Shown here: piece by piece, positions 36,187-43,914 of the stretch
Layout of the letters: every line of letters begins with the position of its first letter
How positions within the stretch are numbered: position 1 is the first letter of the stretch
Assembly (NCBI RefSeq): GCF_009831215.1
Contig: NZ_WUTW01000002.1
Span: 979,444-1,043,443 of the forward strand
Direction of reading: 5' to 3'
Source: Actinomadura rayongensis
GTDB taxonomy: Bacteria > Actinomycetota > Actinomycetes > Streptosporangiales > Streptosporangiaceae
Length of the DNA stretch: 64,000 nt
Translations under genes and position numbers: made by a program
Notes under the pieces: model-generated
What the model was told of the DNA's origin: nothing
The model's input: the letters and a program-made list of their open reading frames with translations, nothing else
The model's database searches: none

Positions 36187-36582
36187 ATGAAGTACATGAT
36201 GCTCATGCAGTACAGCGCCGCCGGTGCCGACTTCCCGAACATCGCGTCGTGGACGGCGGACGAGGTGCGCGCGCACGTGGCGTTCATGCGCGACTACAAC
36301 GCCAAGCTCGTCGCCGACGGCGAGTTCGTGGACGCGCAGGGGCTCGCCTCGCCCGCGACGGCCCGGATCGTCCGGGCCGGGGCGGACGGCGCGCCGGTCG
36401 TGACCGACGGTCCCTTCCCCGAGACCAAGGAGTGGCTCGCGGGCTACTGGATCGTGGACGTGGAGACCGAGCGGCGGGCGCTGGAGCTGGCCGCCGCCGC
36501 GTCCGCCGCGCCCGGGCCGCAGGGCGAGCCGCTGAACATGCCGATCGAGGTCCGTCCGATCGGCTCCGAGCCGGAGGTCTGA
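36187..36582 (+). CDS. YCII-related DGPF protein, partner of the ECF42 sigma factor
   Basis: 131 residues. KYMMLMQYSA opens the YCII fold, and VVTDGPFPETKEWLAGYWIV carries the DGPF motif (about residue 74) after which the family is named. DGPF genes are typically linked to ECF42 sigma factors and are their main targets. That is the arrangement here: the sigma gene begins 4 bp after this stop. ATG 36187. The biochemical role of DGPF proteins is not established. Confidence 0.9.
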   Translation: MKYMMLMQYSAAGADFPNIASWTADEVRAHVAFMRDYNAKLVADGEFVDAQGLASPATARIVRAGADGAPVVTDGPFPETKEWLAGYWIVDVETERRALELAAAASAAPGPQGEPLNMPIEVRPIGSEPEV

Positions 36583-36586
36583 CCCG

Positions 36587-37792
36587 CTGGGCGACCTCGC
36601 CTCCGACGACCTGCTGCGCACGCTCGCGCCGCAGGTCGTCGGCGTGCTGACCCGCCGGTACGGGGATTTCGGCGCGGCCGAGGACGCGGTGCAGGAGGCG
36701 CTGATCGCGGCGCTGGACCAGTGGCCGCGCGAGGGCGTCCCGGCGAACCCGCGCGGCTGGCTCGTGCAGGTCGCGAGCCGCCGTCTCGTGGAGCAGGTCC
36801 GGGGGGACGCGGCGCGGCGGGCGCGGGAGGAGCGGGCCGCCGCCGACCGGTCCGCGACGCCGCCGGGGACGGTCGCGGGGGACGACACGCTCGTCCTTTT
36901 GTTCCTGTGCTGCCATCCGTCGCTGACGACGCCGTCGGCGATCGCTCTTACTTTGCGGTCGGTCGGCGGCCTGACGACGGCGGAGATCGCGCGGGCGTTC
37001 CTCGTCCCGGAGGCGACGATGGCGCAGCGGATCAGCCGGGCGAAGGCGCGCATCGCGGCGTCGCGGCTCCCGTTCCGGCTGCCCGAGCCCGCCGAGCGGG
37101 AGGCGCGGCTGGCGGCCGTCCTGCACGTGCTCTACCTGATCTTCAACGAGGGCTACACGGCCGGCGGGGTGGAGCTGCAACGCCGCGACCTGGCCCGCGA
37201 GGCGATCCGGCTGGCCCGTCTCGTCACGCGCCTGCTGCCCGACGACGGCGAGGCGGCGGGCCTGCTCGCGCTGATGCTGCTCACCGACGCGCGCCGCGAC
37301 GCCCGCACCGACGCGGACGGCCTCCCGGTGCCGCTCGCCGACCAGGACCGCACCCGCTGGGACCGCGCGGCGATCGACGAAGGCATCGCTCTGCTGACCC
37401 GCACCCTGCCCCGGAACACCCCCGGTCCCTACCAGGTCCAGGCGGCGATAGCGGCGGTCCACGACGAGGCACCCAGCGCGGACGCGACCGACTGGCCGCA
37501 GATCCTCGCCCTCTACGACGTCCTGGAGCGCATGGCCGACAACCCGGTCGTCACGCTGAACCGCGCGGTGGCGACGGCGATGACCCACGGCCCGTCCGCC
37601 GGCCTCGCCCTCCTGGCGACCCTGGACGACCGCCTCCCGAACAACCACCGCCTCGCCGCCGCCCGCGCGCACCTGCACGAGATGTCCGGCGACGCGTCCG
37701 CCGCGATCCGCGAGTACCGCCGCGCCGCCGACCTGACCCCGAGCGTCCCCGAACGCCTCTACCTCACCGCCCGCGCCGCCCGCCTCAGTTGA
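36587..37792 (+). CDS. ECF42-type sigma factor, probable CTG start
   Basis: 401 residues if read from CTG 36587. ECF regions 2 and 4 occupy residues 1-175 (GDFGAAEDAVQEALIAALDQ; LTTAEIARAFLVPEATMAQR). The long helical C-terminal extension of ECF42, with PLADQDRTRWDRAAIDEGI, runs to the end; ECF42 uses this tail instead of an anti-sigma factor. No ATG, GTG or TTG lies in frame between the DGPF stop and GTG 36644. The latter would remove the first helix (DDLLRTLAPQVVGVL). GGAGG sits 9 nt before the CTG, supporting it. It is translationally close-coupled to the DGPF gene. Confidence 0.85.
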   Translation: MGDLASDDLLRTLAPQVVGVLTRRYGDFGAAEDAVQEALIAALDQWPREGVPANPRGWLVQVASRRLVEQVRGDAARRAREERAAADRSATPPGTVAGDDTLVLLFLCCHPSLTTPSAIALTLRSVGGLTTAEIARAFLVPEATMAQRISRAKARIAASRLPFRLPEPAEREARLAAVLHVLYLIFNEGYTAGGVELQRRDLAREAIRLARLVTRLLPDDGEAAGLLALMLLTDARRDARTDADGLPVPLADQDRTRWDRAAIDEGIALLTRTLPRNTPGPYQVQAAIAAVHDEAPSADATDWPQILALYDVLERMADNPVVTLNRAVATAMTHGPSAGLALLATLDDRLPNNHRLAAARAHLHEMSGDASAAIREYRRAADLTPSVPERLYLTARAARLS

Positions 37793-38630
37793 GCAGGGCT
37801 TCGCAGGCGGATTGGAGGCGTTGGCGGAGGGGGGCGGCGCGGACGGTGAAGGCGCGTTGTTCGGCGGCGTACTCGGCGCGGCCGGACGCGGTCTCGATGC
37901 GGATCGGGGGGTAGCCGAGGGCGGCGAGGTCGTAGGGGCTCGCGCGCATGTCGACGGCGCGGATGTCGCGGGCGAGGGCGAAGCAGTCCGCGACGAGGTC
38001 GCTCGGGATCAGCGGGGACAGCTTGTACGCCCATTTGTAGAGGTCCATGTTGGCGTGCAGGCAGCCCGGTTGTTCCAGGTCGTACTGGGTGTCGCGGGAC
38101 GGCTGGAGCACGTTGAGCGGACGGGCCGCGTCCGTGAAGAACCGGAACGCGTCGAAGTGGCTGCAGCGCACGCCGCGTTCGTCCACCACGGCGGCCACCT
38201 CGTCCGGGGTCAGGCGCAGCGGCCAGGCCTCGTGGCGGACGTGCGGCGTTCGGTACACCATCGCCCATTCGTGCAGGCCGAAGCAGCCGAGGTGGGCGGG
38301 GCGGGACGCCGTCGCGGCGAGCAGGCGGCCGATCCATTCCACGGAGGCGCGGCGGCGTTCCAGCAGTGCGGCGGTGTCGAGGACGGCGCCGTCGGGGGTG
38401 TCGCGGTAGTCGCGGCCGTAGTCGCGCGCGCCGAGCAGGACGACGTCCGCGCCCGGATGCCACTGGACGAGCCGTCCCGGCCGGTACGAGTAATAGGTGA
38501 AGAGGAAGTCCTCGACGGGGTGGGCCTCGCCGCGCTCCCGGCGCCGCAGGTAGGGGACGGTCCAGCGTTCGACGCGCTCGCGGTGGGCCGCCGCCCGCGC
38601 CCGCCAGACCTCCGGCTCCCATGCCTCCAC
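37785..38630 (-). CDS. Conserved actinobacterial protein, often labelled 3-methyladenine DNA glycosylase
   Basis: 281 residues. The start EPEVWRARAAAHRERVERWT and the block HPVEDFLFTYYSYRPGRLVQ are typical of a family that databases name 3-methyladenine DNA glycosylase, though it has no AlkA, Tag or Mpg motif that I can see and the activity is unproven. ANMDLYKWAYKLSPLIPSDL is another conserved stretch. GTG 38630 is the only good start. Its 3' end overlaps that of the sigma factor gene by 8 bp, and its 5' region faces the GNAT gene. Confidence 0.72.
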   Translation of the reverse strand: MEAWEPEVWRARAAAHRERVERWTVPYLRRRERGEAHPVEDFLFTYYSYRPGRLVQWHPGADVVLLGARDYGRDYRDTPDGAVLDTAALLERRRASVEWIGRLLAATASRPAHLGCFGLHEWAMVYRTPHVRHEAWPLRLTPDEVAAVVDERGVRCSHFDAFRFFTDAARPLNVLQPSRDTQYDLEQPGCLHANMDLYKWAYKLSPLIPSDLVADCFALARDIRAVDMRASPYDLAALGYPPIRIETASGRAEYAAEQRAFTVRAAPLRQRLQSACEALLN

Positions 38631-38643
38631 CGGTGCATGCTAC

Positions 38644-38666
38644 TCAGCACCCCGGTGTCGTGCTGA
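38644..38666. promoter_or_regulatory. Palindrome in a 63-bp divergent promoter
   Basis: TCAGCAC-N9-GTGCTGA, perfect 7-bp arms, midway between the starts at 38630 (minus) and 38694 (plus). Candidate shared operator. Confidence 0.45.
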
Positions 38667-38693
38667 CGGAGCGCACATGGTCACACTGGGAGG

Positions 38694-39485
38694 GTGACCG
38701 GCGTGGAAGTGCGCATGTTGCGCGGCCTGGCGGAGTTCGCGGACGTCCGCCGCCTGTTCGAGACCATCTGGCAGCCCGATCCGGGCGGCGATCCCGCCCC
38801 CGTCGAGCTGCTCGCGGCCCTCGCCCACACGGGCAACTACGTCGCGGGCGCGTACCGGGACGGACGGCTCGTCGGCGCGTCCGCCGGGTTCCTCGCGGAC
38901 CCGCCCGGCACGACGCTGCACTCGCACGTCACCGGGACGATCGAGCCCGGTGCCGGATTCGCGCTGAAAGTCCACCAGCGGGAGTGGGCGCTGGAGCGCG
39001 GGCTGACCCGGATCACCTGGACGTTCGACCCGCTCGTCCGTCGCAACGCCTACTTCAACCTGGGGAAACTCGGGGCGCGCGCGACCGAGTACCTGCCGTC
39101 CTTCTACGGCCCGGTGCGCGACGCGATCAACCGGGGCGACGAGACCGACCGGCTGCTCGTGGAGTGGCCGCTCGGCGACCCGCGCGTCGCCGACGCCGTC
39201 GCCGGTCGCCCGCCGGGCTGCCCGGTGCCGCCCGGGACGCCGGTCGTCCTCGGCGAGCGCGTCGGGCTGCCCGCGCGCGGCCGGGACGGCTCGTCGGTCA
39301 TGCTCGTCGCGATCCCCGACGACATCGAGGCGCTGCGCCGCACCGACCCGCTCGCCGCGCGCGCGTGGCGGCGGATGTTCCGCGAGACGCTCGGCGGGCT
39401 GCTGGCCGAAGGCGGGCATGTCGCGGGAATCCATCACCGTTCGCACTATGTTGTGGAGCGTCCCTCCTCGCGGGAGGTCCGGTGA
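38694..39485 (+). CDS. GNAT-family acyltransferase paired with an N-acylamino acid racemase
   Basis: 263 residues. The N-terminal GNAT half has VAGAYRDGRLVGASAGFLAD (beta4) and a long helix leading to ITWTFDPLVRRNAYFNLGKL, a stretch characteristic of the GNAT group located beside MenC-like racemases. In Geobacillus such a pair succinylates D-amino acids and then racemises them so that a hydrolase can release the L form. That pathway is inferred here from linkage; the desuccinylase was not seen in the window. GTG 38694. The TGA overlaps the next GTG (GTGA). Confidence 0.8.
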   Translation: MTGVEVRMLRGLAEFADVRRLFETIWQPDPGGDPAPVELLAALAHTGNYVAGAYRDGRLVGASAGFLADPPGTTLHSHVTGTIEPGAGFALKVHQREWALERGLTRITWTFDPLVRRNAYFNLGKLGARATEYLPSFYGPVRDAINRGDETDRLLVEWPLGDPRVADAVAGRPPGCPVPPGTPVVLGERVGLPARGRDGSSVMLVAIPDDIEALRRTDPLAARAWRRMFRETLGGLLAEGGHVAGIHHRSHYVVERPSSREVR

Positions 39486-40582
39486 AGATCGAGGGCGTGG
39501 AGCTGCGCCGCGTCGCGCTGCCGCTCGCCCTGCCGTTCCGGACGTCGTTCGGCACCGAGACCGCGCGGGACGTGCTGCTCGTCCGCGTCGTCACCTCCGA
39601 CGCCGAAGGCTGGGGCGAGTGCGTCGCGATGGCCGATCCGCTCTATTCGCCGGAGTACGTGGAGGGCGCGGCGGACGTGCTGCGCCGCTTCCTCGTCCCC
39701 GCGCTCCCCCGGATCGCCGACGCCCACGCCGCCGAGCGCGCGATGCTCCCGTTCAAGGGCCACCGGATGGCGAAGGCCGCGCTGGAGACGGCCGTGCTCG
39801 ACGCCGAACTGCGCGCCGCCGGGACGTCCCTCGCCGCCTACCTCGGCGCGTCCGCGTCCCGGGTGCCGTGCGGCGTCTCCGTCGGGATCATGGACTCGGT
39901 GCCCGCGCTGCTCGACGTCGTCGCCGGGTACGTCGCCGAGGGCTACGTCCGGGTCAAGCTGAAGATCGAGCCGGGCTGGGAGGTCGCGCCGGTGCGGGCC
40001 GTCCGGGAGCGGTTCGGGGACGACCTGCTGCTCCAGGTGGACGCCAACGCCGCGTTCACCCTCGCCGACGCGCCGCTGCTCGCCCGCCTCGACCCGTTCG
40101 ACCTGCTGCTCATCGAACAGCCGCTCGCCGAGGACGACCTCGTCCAGCACGCCGCCCTCGCCCGCCGGCTGCGCACCCCGCTCTGCCTGGACGAGGCCAT
40201 CGAGTCCGCCGCGCACGCCGCCGCCGCGATCTCGCTCGGCTCCTGCGCGGTCGTCAACGTCAAGCCCGGCCGGGTCGGCGGCTATCTGGAGGCGCGGCGG
40301 ATCCACGACCTGTGCCGCGCGCACGGGCTGCCGGTCTGGTGCGGCGGCATGTTGGAGACGGGCATCGGGCGCGCCGCGAACCTCGCCCTGTCCGCTTTGC
40401 CCGGCTTCACGCTGCCCGGCGACACGTCGGCGTCGTCGCGCTACTTCACCGAGGACATCACCGAGCCTTTCGTGCTGGACGACGGGCACCTCACCGTCCC
40501 GACGGGCCCCGGGATCGGCGTCGCGCCCCGGCCGGACCGGCTCGCCGACGTGACCACCGATTCCGAGTGGATCCCGTTGTAG
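39482..40582 (+). CDS. o-Succinylbenzoate synthase / N-acylamino acid racemase (enolase superfamily)
   Basis: 366 residues. MLE-subgroup enolase fold with catalytic lysines in VRVKLKIEPG (about 161-170), metal ligands in LLQVDANAAF, LLIEQPLAEDD and PLCLDEAIES, and the second-side lysine in VVNVKPGRVGG. Sequence alone cannot separate menaquinone OSBS from N-succinylamino acid racemase activity, and many enzymes do both. The GNAT gene coupled in front favours the racemase role. GTG 39482, RBS GGGAGG. If no other menC exists in the genome it would also serve menaquinone synthesis. Confidence 0.88.
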   Translation: MKIEGVELRRVALPLALPFRTSFGTETARDVLLVRVVTSDAEGWGECVAMADPLYSPEYVEGAADVLRRFLVPALPRIADAHAAERAMLPFKGHRMAKAALETAVLDAELRAAGTSLAAYLGASASRVPCGVSVGIMDSVPALLDVVAGYVAEGYVRVKLKIEPGWEVAPVRAVRERFGDDLLLQVDANAAFTLADAPLLARLDPFDLLLIEQPLAEDDLVQHAALARRLRTPLCLDEAIESAAHAAAAISLGSCAVVNVKPGRVGGYLEARRIHDLCRAHGLPVWCGGMLETGIGRAANLALSALPGFTLPGDTSASSRYFTEDITEPFVLDDGHLTVPTGPGIGVAPRPDRLADVTTDSEWIPL

Positions 40583-40665
40583 CGCGGCATACGTCGATGA
40601 AACCTTCCATCGGGCAAGCTGTCGCCGGGCCGTCCGCCGGGCGGTCCCGACGCCTTGGGGGGAAT

Positions 40666-40824
40666 GTGTCCGAACGCGAGGACGACGTCGTCCGGCCCGC
40701 CGGGCCGCTGCGGCGGCTGCTGCGCTGGCTCGTCCCGGGCGGCGACCGCGACGACTGGCTGGAGCCCGACCGCGACGACCCCGAGGCCGACCCCGCGCGC
40801 GACCTGCCCGCGCCGCCGTCCTGA
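40666..40824 (+). CDS. Small acidic hypothetical protein
   Basis: 52 residues from GTG 40666 behind GGGGGG. Composition is extreme: REDDVV at the start, GDRDDWLEPDRDDPEADPAR at the end, with one hydrophobic/basic helix (LRRLLRWLV). It lies 83 bp after the racemase gene and converges on the gene at 40829, 4 bp away. No family recognised. Confidence 0.4.
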   Translation: MSEREDDVVRPAGPLRRLLRWLVPGGDRDDWLEPDRDDPEADPARDLPAPPS

Positions 40825-40828
40825 CCGG

Positions 40829-41338
40829 TCACCCCGCCGCGTCGTGCCGGGCGAGCCACGGCAGCGCGGCCGTGTCGGCGGGACCGACCTCCACGACGCG
40901 GTCGCCGTTCATGAGGACGCCGACGCCGTCCCCGTCGTCCCACGGGCAGGCGAACTCCAGCCCGACGTACGGGCGTCCGTCGCGCGCGAGCGGATGGACG
41001 GTCACGTGCGTCAGGTCCACCAGCGGCCGGACGCCCGCCGCCGGGTCGGGCGGGGGGAGGCCGCCCGCGCCCGGCGGGTAGGCGCGGACGTCCTCGTACG
41101 CGGTCAGCAGGTCCGGCTGGAGGGCCTCCCACATGCGCGGCAGCGCGTCGATCGCCTCCCGGACGGTCCGGATCTCCTGCGGGGTGAGCGGCGAGTCGTC
41201 CCGGCCGCCCTCGGGCGCGTAGGCGAGCGTGATCGGCGCGTCGGCGGAGTTCCCGATCCCGTCCAGGACGATCGAGCCGCCCTTCCCCGCGACGCGCAGG
41301 GTGGTGGTCCAGAAGAAGTCCTGCCAGACGAAGTCCAT
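40829..41338 (-). CDS. Conserved hypothetical protein, DUF6985-like
   Basis: 169 residues. DFVWQDFFWTTTLRVAGKGG opens a beta-rich fold and FACPWDDGDGVGVLMNGDRV closes it; this last pattern (aromatic/acidic turn then GVLMxGDRVVEVG) recalls DUF6985, but the match is from memory. No catalytic motif, signal peptide or membrane helix. ATG 41338. It may be the distal gene of the minus-strand run that starts with the DUF6745 gene, though 78 bp separate it from the gene at 41417. Confidence 0.6.
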   Translation of the reverse strand: MDFVWQDFFWTTTLRVAGKGGSIVLDGIGNSADAPITLAYAPEGGRDDSPLTPQEIRTVREAIDALPRMWEALQPDLLTAYEDVRAYPPGAGGLPPPDPAAGVRPLVDLTHVTVHPLARDGRPYVGLEFACPWDDGDGVGVLMNGDRVVEVGPADTAALPWLARHDAAG

Positions 41339-41416
41339 GACGGCCCCTCCCGTCGACGGTGACAGTCGGCGTCCCGCATCCTGCCAGGCGCCTCCGACAT
41401 TTCCGGGAGGGCCGCG

Positions 41417-41875
41417 TCAGTCGGCGATGTAGCGGACCGGGCCGACGGAGAAGGGCCGCCGCCGGTTCTCCATCGCGCGCTCGCGCTGCCGCCGGATCAC
41501 GTACGTTCCGGGCGCGATGCCGGACGCGCCGTGCTCGGGATGGATCAGGTACACGGGACGGGTCGCGCGCAGCATCCCGAGGGTGAGGCGTTCGCGATCG
41601 GCGGCGTCGTCCGTCCAGCGGCAGGTGCCGTGCTCGGCCGTCAGCGTGTGCGGGTTACCGCCGGCCGCCCCGCGCAGCACCTCGATGCCCGCACGCGGGA
41701 CGGGGCGCCAGCGGTCGTCGGAGGGCGGGATGACCGCGTCCGCAACGATGTCGAACGGAATGACGAGCAGGTCGCCCTGCGCCTGGAGGCCGTCCAGGAC
41801 GGGGATCGCCACCTGCGTCTCCAGGTGGTCGAGGACGTCGAGCCCGGTGCGGGCGGTGAGTTCTGCCAGGTTCAT
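41417..41875 (-). CDS. Hypothetical protein, partner of the DUF6745 gene
   Basis: 152 residues from ATG 41875, chosen because GAGG stands 8 nt upstream; ATG 41881 and GTG 41884 are alternatives. NLAELTARTGLDVLDHLETQ begins the protein and LIHPEHGASGIAPGTYVIRR lies near the end. The latter resembles the C-terminal block of proteins found beside DUF6745 genes. It starts 18 bp after that gene's stop, so the two are probably one transcript. Function unknown. Confidence 0.68.
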   Translation of the reverse strand: MNLAELTARTGLDVLDHLETQVAIPVLDGLQAQGDLLVIPFDIVADAVIPPSDDRWRPVPRAGIEVLRGAAGGNPHTLTAEHGTCRWTDDAADRERLTLGMLRATRPVYLIHPEHGASGIAPGTYVIRRQRERAMENRRRPFSVGPVRYIAD

Positions 41876-41893
41876 GTGCATCACCTCGGGGGT

Positions 41894-43066
41894 TCAGGTG
41901 CGGCGCTGGAGCCGCGCGTACTGGGCGGCGGTGAGGCCGTACGACCAGCCCGCCGCCGCGACGGGGTCGTCGATGTCACCGGGGACGCTGAGTCCGTAGC
42001 GGCGCCGGCGCCCGTCCCGTTCGACGGAGCCGTTGACGGCGAGCAGCACGCGCGCCGGCGCGGCGAGAAGCGAGGGCGGCAGGCTGTAGAGCCGCAGCTC
42101 ACAACCCGGGTTGCCGGGATCGGACGCCGTGTTGACGAGCGTCAGGCCCGCTTGGTCGATATAGGCGTCCCATCCGATGCGTTCGATGGCGCAGCGGCGC
42201 ACCTCGACGTTGGCGGTCTGCCTGATGCGTTCGGGCGTGGGATCGGTCATCACCCAGTCGGGCACGCGGGTCCCGTGCCAGGAGTGGACGCCCCAGCCGT
42301 CGGAGTACCGCACTGCGAGACCGTCGCCGTGATGGAGGCGCCGGACCCCGAGAGCGGAGCCCGGCACGGGCTCGGTGTGGACTTCGACCGGGCGTTCGGC
42401 GACGACGCACGTCCCGTCCCTCGGCCACCACCAGCCGCAGGAGCGGGCGACGGCGACCCAGCGGCCGAGTTCGGCGTCCTCGGCGTCCGACGTCCGCAGC
42501 AGCCCGACGCGGCACCGGACGTCGAACGCCGTCAGCCACCCGGCATCGTGCTGGCCGTACCAGGTGAACGCGCCCCCGGCCTGCGCGAACTCGGCGCGCA
42601 GCGGCCCGCCGACGTTCTCGTGGACGGTCGCGCGGACGGCCTCGCCGAGCACCGGATGGAGGACGTCGTCGAGCGGGACGCGCCGGCGCAGCGCCGCACG
42701 CGGATCCTCACGCCGCCCGGTGCCGGGCGGGGCGAGCGACATGCGCCGCGTGAAACGGCCCCGGAGCCGGTGGCGCAGCTCCATCATCCGGTCGGCGAGC
42801 CGGACGGGCAGCGGGCCTTCTCCGCGCGGCGGGAGGTTCCGGACGTCGATGCGCTCGTCGTCCAGGTGCCCGATCGCGGCACCGGGGGACGGCACCCAGA
42901 CGAACCGGGGCGGTGGGGCGCCGACCAGCCGGTACAGGCCGGTGATCGCCGCTTCGGCGGCGGGACGGTCGGCGGGTTCCGTGGACAGTGCGCGGCCCAG
43001 CCAGTCGTCGCGCAAGGCGAGCGCCTGCTCCAGCAGGTCGGCCGGGCGGTCGTGAGCGGGGCTCAC
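41894..43066 (-). CDS. DUF6745 domain protein
   Basis: 390 residues from GTG 43066. Family cues are in the C-terminal half: VRYSDGWGVHSWHGTRVPDW, then a pattern of NVEVRRCAIERIGWDAYI, and LLAVNGSVERDG followed by AAGWSYGLTAAQYARL. The first half (TVHENVGGPLRAEFAQAGGA, FTWYGQHDAGWLTAFDV) is also conserved. No enzymatic motif is evident. The family is widespread in actinobacteria and plants' symbionts, always of unknown role. The open frame continues upstream to 43138 but gives no better start. Confidence 0.75.
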   Translation of the reverse strand: MSPAHDRPADLLEQALALRDDWLGRALSTEPADRPAAEAAITGLYRLVGAPPPRFVWVPSPGAAIGHLDDERIDVRNLPPRGEGPLPVRLADRMMELRHRLRGRFTRRMSLAPPGTGRREDPRAALRRRVPLDDVLHPVLGEAVRATVHENVGGPLRAEFAQAGGAFTWYGQHDAGWLTAFDVRCRVGLLRTSDAEDAELGRWVAVARSCGWWWPRDGTCVVAERPVEVHTEPVPGSALGVRRLHHGDGLAVRYSDGWGVHSWHGTRVPDWVMTDPTPERIRQTANVEVRRCAIERIGWDAYIDQAGLTLVNTASDPGNPGCELRLYSLPPSLLAAPARVLLAVNGSVERDGRRRRYGLSVPGDIDDPVAAAGWSYGLTAAQYARLQRRT

Positions 43067-43146
43067 CGGAGGACTTCGCGGTCCGCCTTTCCAGAGATCA
43101 TGCGGATCATGGTGACGCCCCACCGCGCCGATTCGCAACCCCTGAA

Positions 43147-43437
43147 TTACGGGCGCGGAATGTCGCCGTCGTCGGTGGACGTCTCGCCCAGCTCGTCGCC
43201 GGGCGGCGTGTCCGGCACAGCTTGACCCTGGGTACGACCGAAGCCGTTGCCTCCCGGGCTGCCGCCTCCGGTCGTGCCGAAGCCGCCTTCCATCCCGGCC
43301 GTATCAGCGTCGGCGTCCTCGCGGGAGATGCGGCGTGTGGCGCGGATGCCGGGCCTGCGGTTGCGGAAGCGGGGGTCGTCGGGATTGCTCGCCAGTTCCT
43401 CGGCCAGCTCGCGGGCGGTCCTGCGGTTGTCGTTCAT
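43147..43437 (-). CDS. Disordered glycine-rich hypothetical protein
   Basis: 96 residues from ATG 43437. The N-terminus is charged (NDNRRTARELAEELASNPDD), the second half is Gly/Asp/Thr-rich (GGFGTTGGGSPGGNGFGRTQ) and low in hydrophobic residues. No domain recognised. It faces the SRPBCC-like gene at 43501 across a 63-bp gap. Confidence 0.5.
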   Translation of the reverse strand: MNDNRRTARELAEELASNPDDPRFRNRRPGIRATRRISREDADADTAGMEGGFGTTGGGSPGGNGFGRTQGQAVPDTPPGDELGETSTDDGDIPRP

Positions 43438-43500
43438 GCGCCGCCCCCTACCCCCGCGACGCGGTGTTAACGTCGCGGCGCGCTCGGGTAGCGCAACCGT

Positions 43501-43914
43501 ATGGAATACGAGGAAAGTCGCCGAATCCAGGCGGGCAGCGCGGTCGTGTTCGACGTCGCCGCCGAGCTGGGCTGGCTGCCCGAGGAGATCGAGACGCGCG
43601 AGATCGCCGACGACCTGGTCGAGGCGCACAGCCGCGAGACCGGCGCGGACGCCGCCCACGCCGGTCTCCTGCGCCGCGTCCCCGACCAGCTCCGCCTGGA
43701 GTGGGGTCTGCGCGAACGTCCCGACTACGCGGGCTGGCTCCAGGTCAGCGACCAGGCGGACGGGGCGAGCGAGGTCGTCGTCCACCTGTCCTTCCTCGGC
43801 GACGAGCGCCCCGAGGCCCGCGGCGCCTCCCGCGCCGTCGACCGGACCAACCGCATGCTGCGCCGCTCCCTGGACCGCCTGGCCGACGAGGTGGCCCGCC
43901 GCGTCCCCCGCTAG
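43501..43914 (+). CDS. SRPBCC-like (polyketide cyclase/START fold) protein
   Basis: 137 residues. The opening EYEESRRIQAGSAVVFDVAA resembles the first strand and helix of SRPBCC proteins, followed by a central region of strands (LRLEWGLRERPDYAGWLQVS, VVVHLSFLG) and a long C-terminal helix (RTNRMLRRSLDRLADEVARR), which is the SRPBCC plan. Ligand unknown. Its TAG overlaps the TAG of the converging membrane-protein gene in the palindrome CTAG (43911-43914). Confidence 0.6.
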   Translation: MEYEESRRIQAGSAVVFDVAAELGWLPEEIETREIADDLVEAHSRETGADAAHAGLLRRVPDQLRLEWGLRERPDYAGWLQVSDQADGASEVVVHLSFLGDERPEARGASRAVDRTNRMLRRSLDRLADEVARRVPR

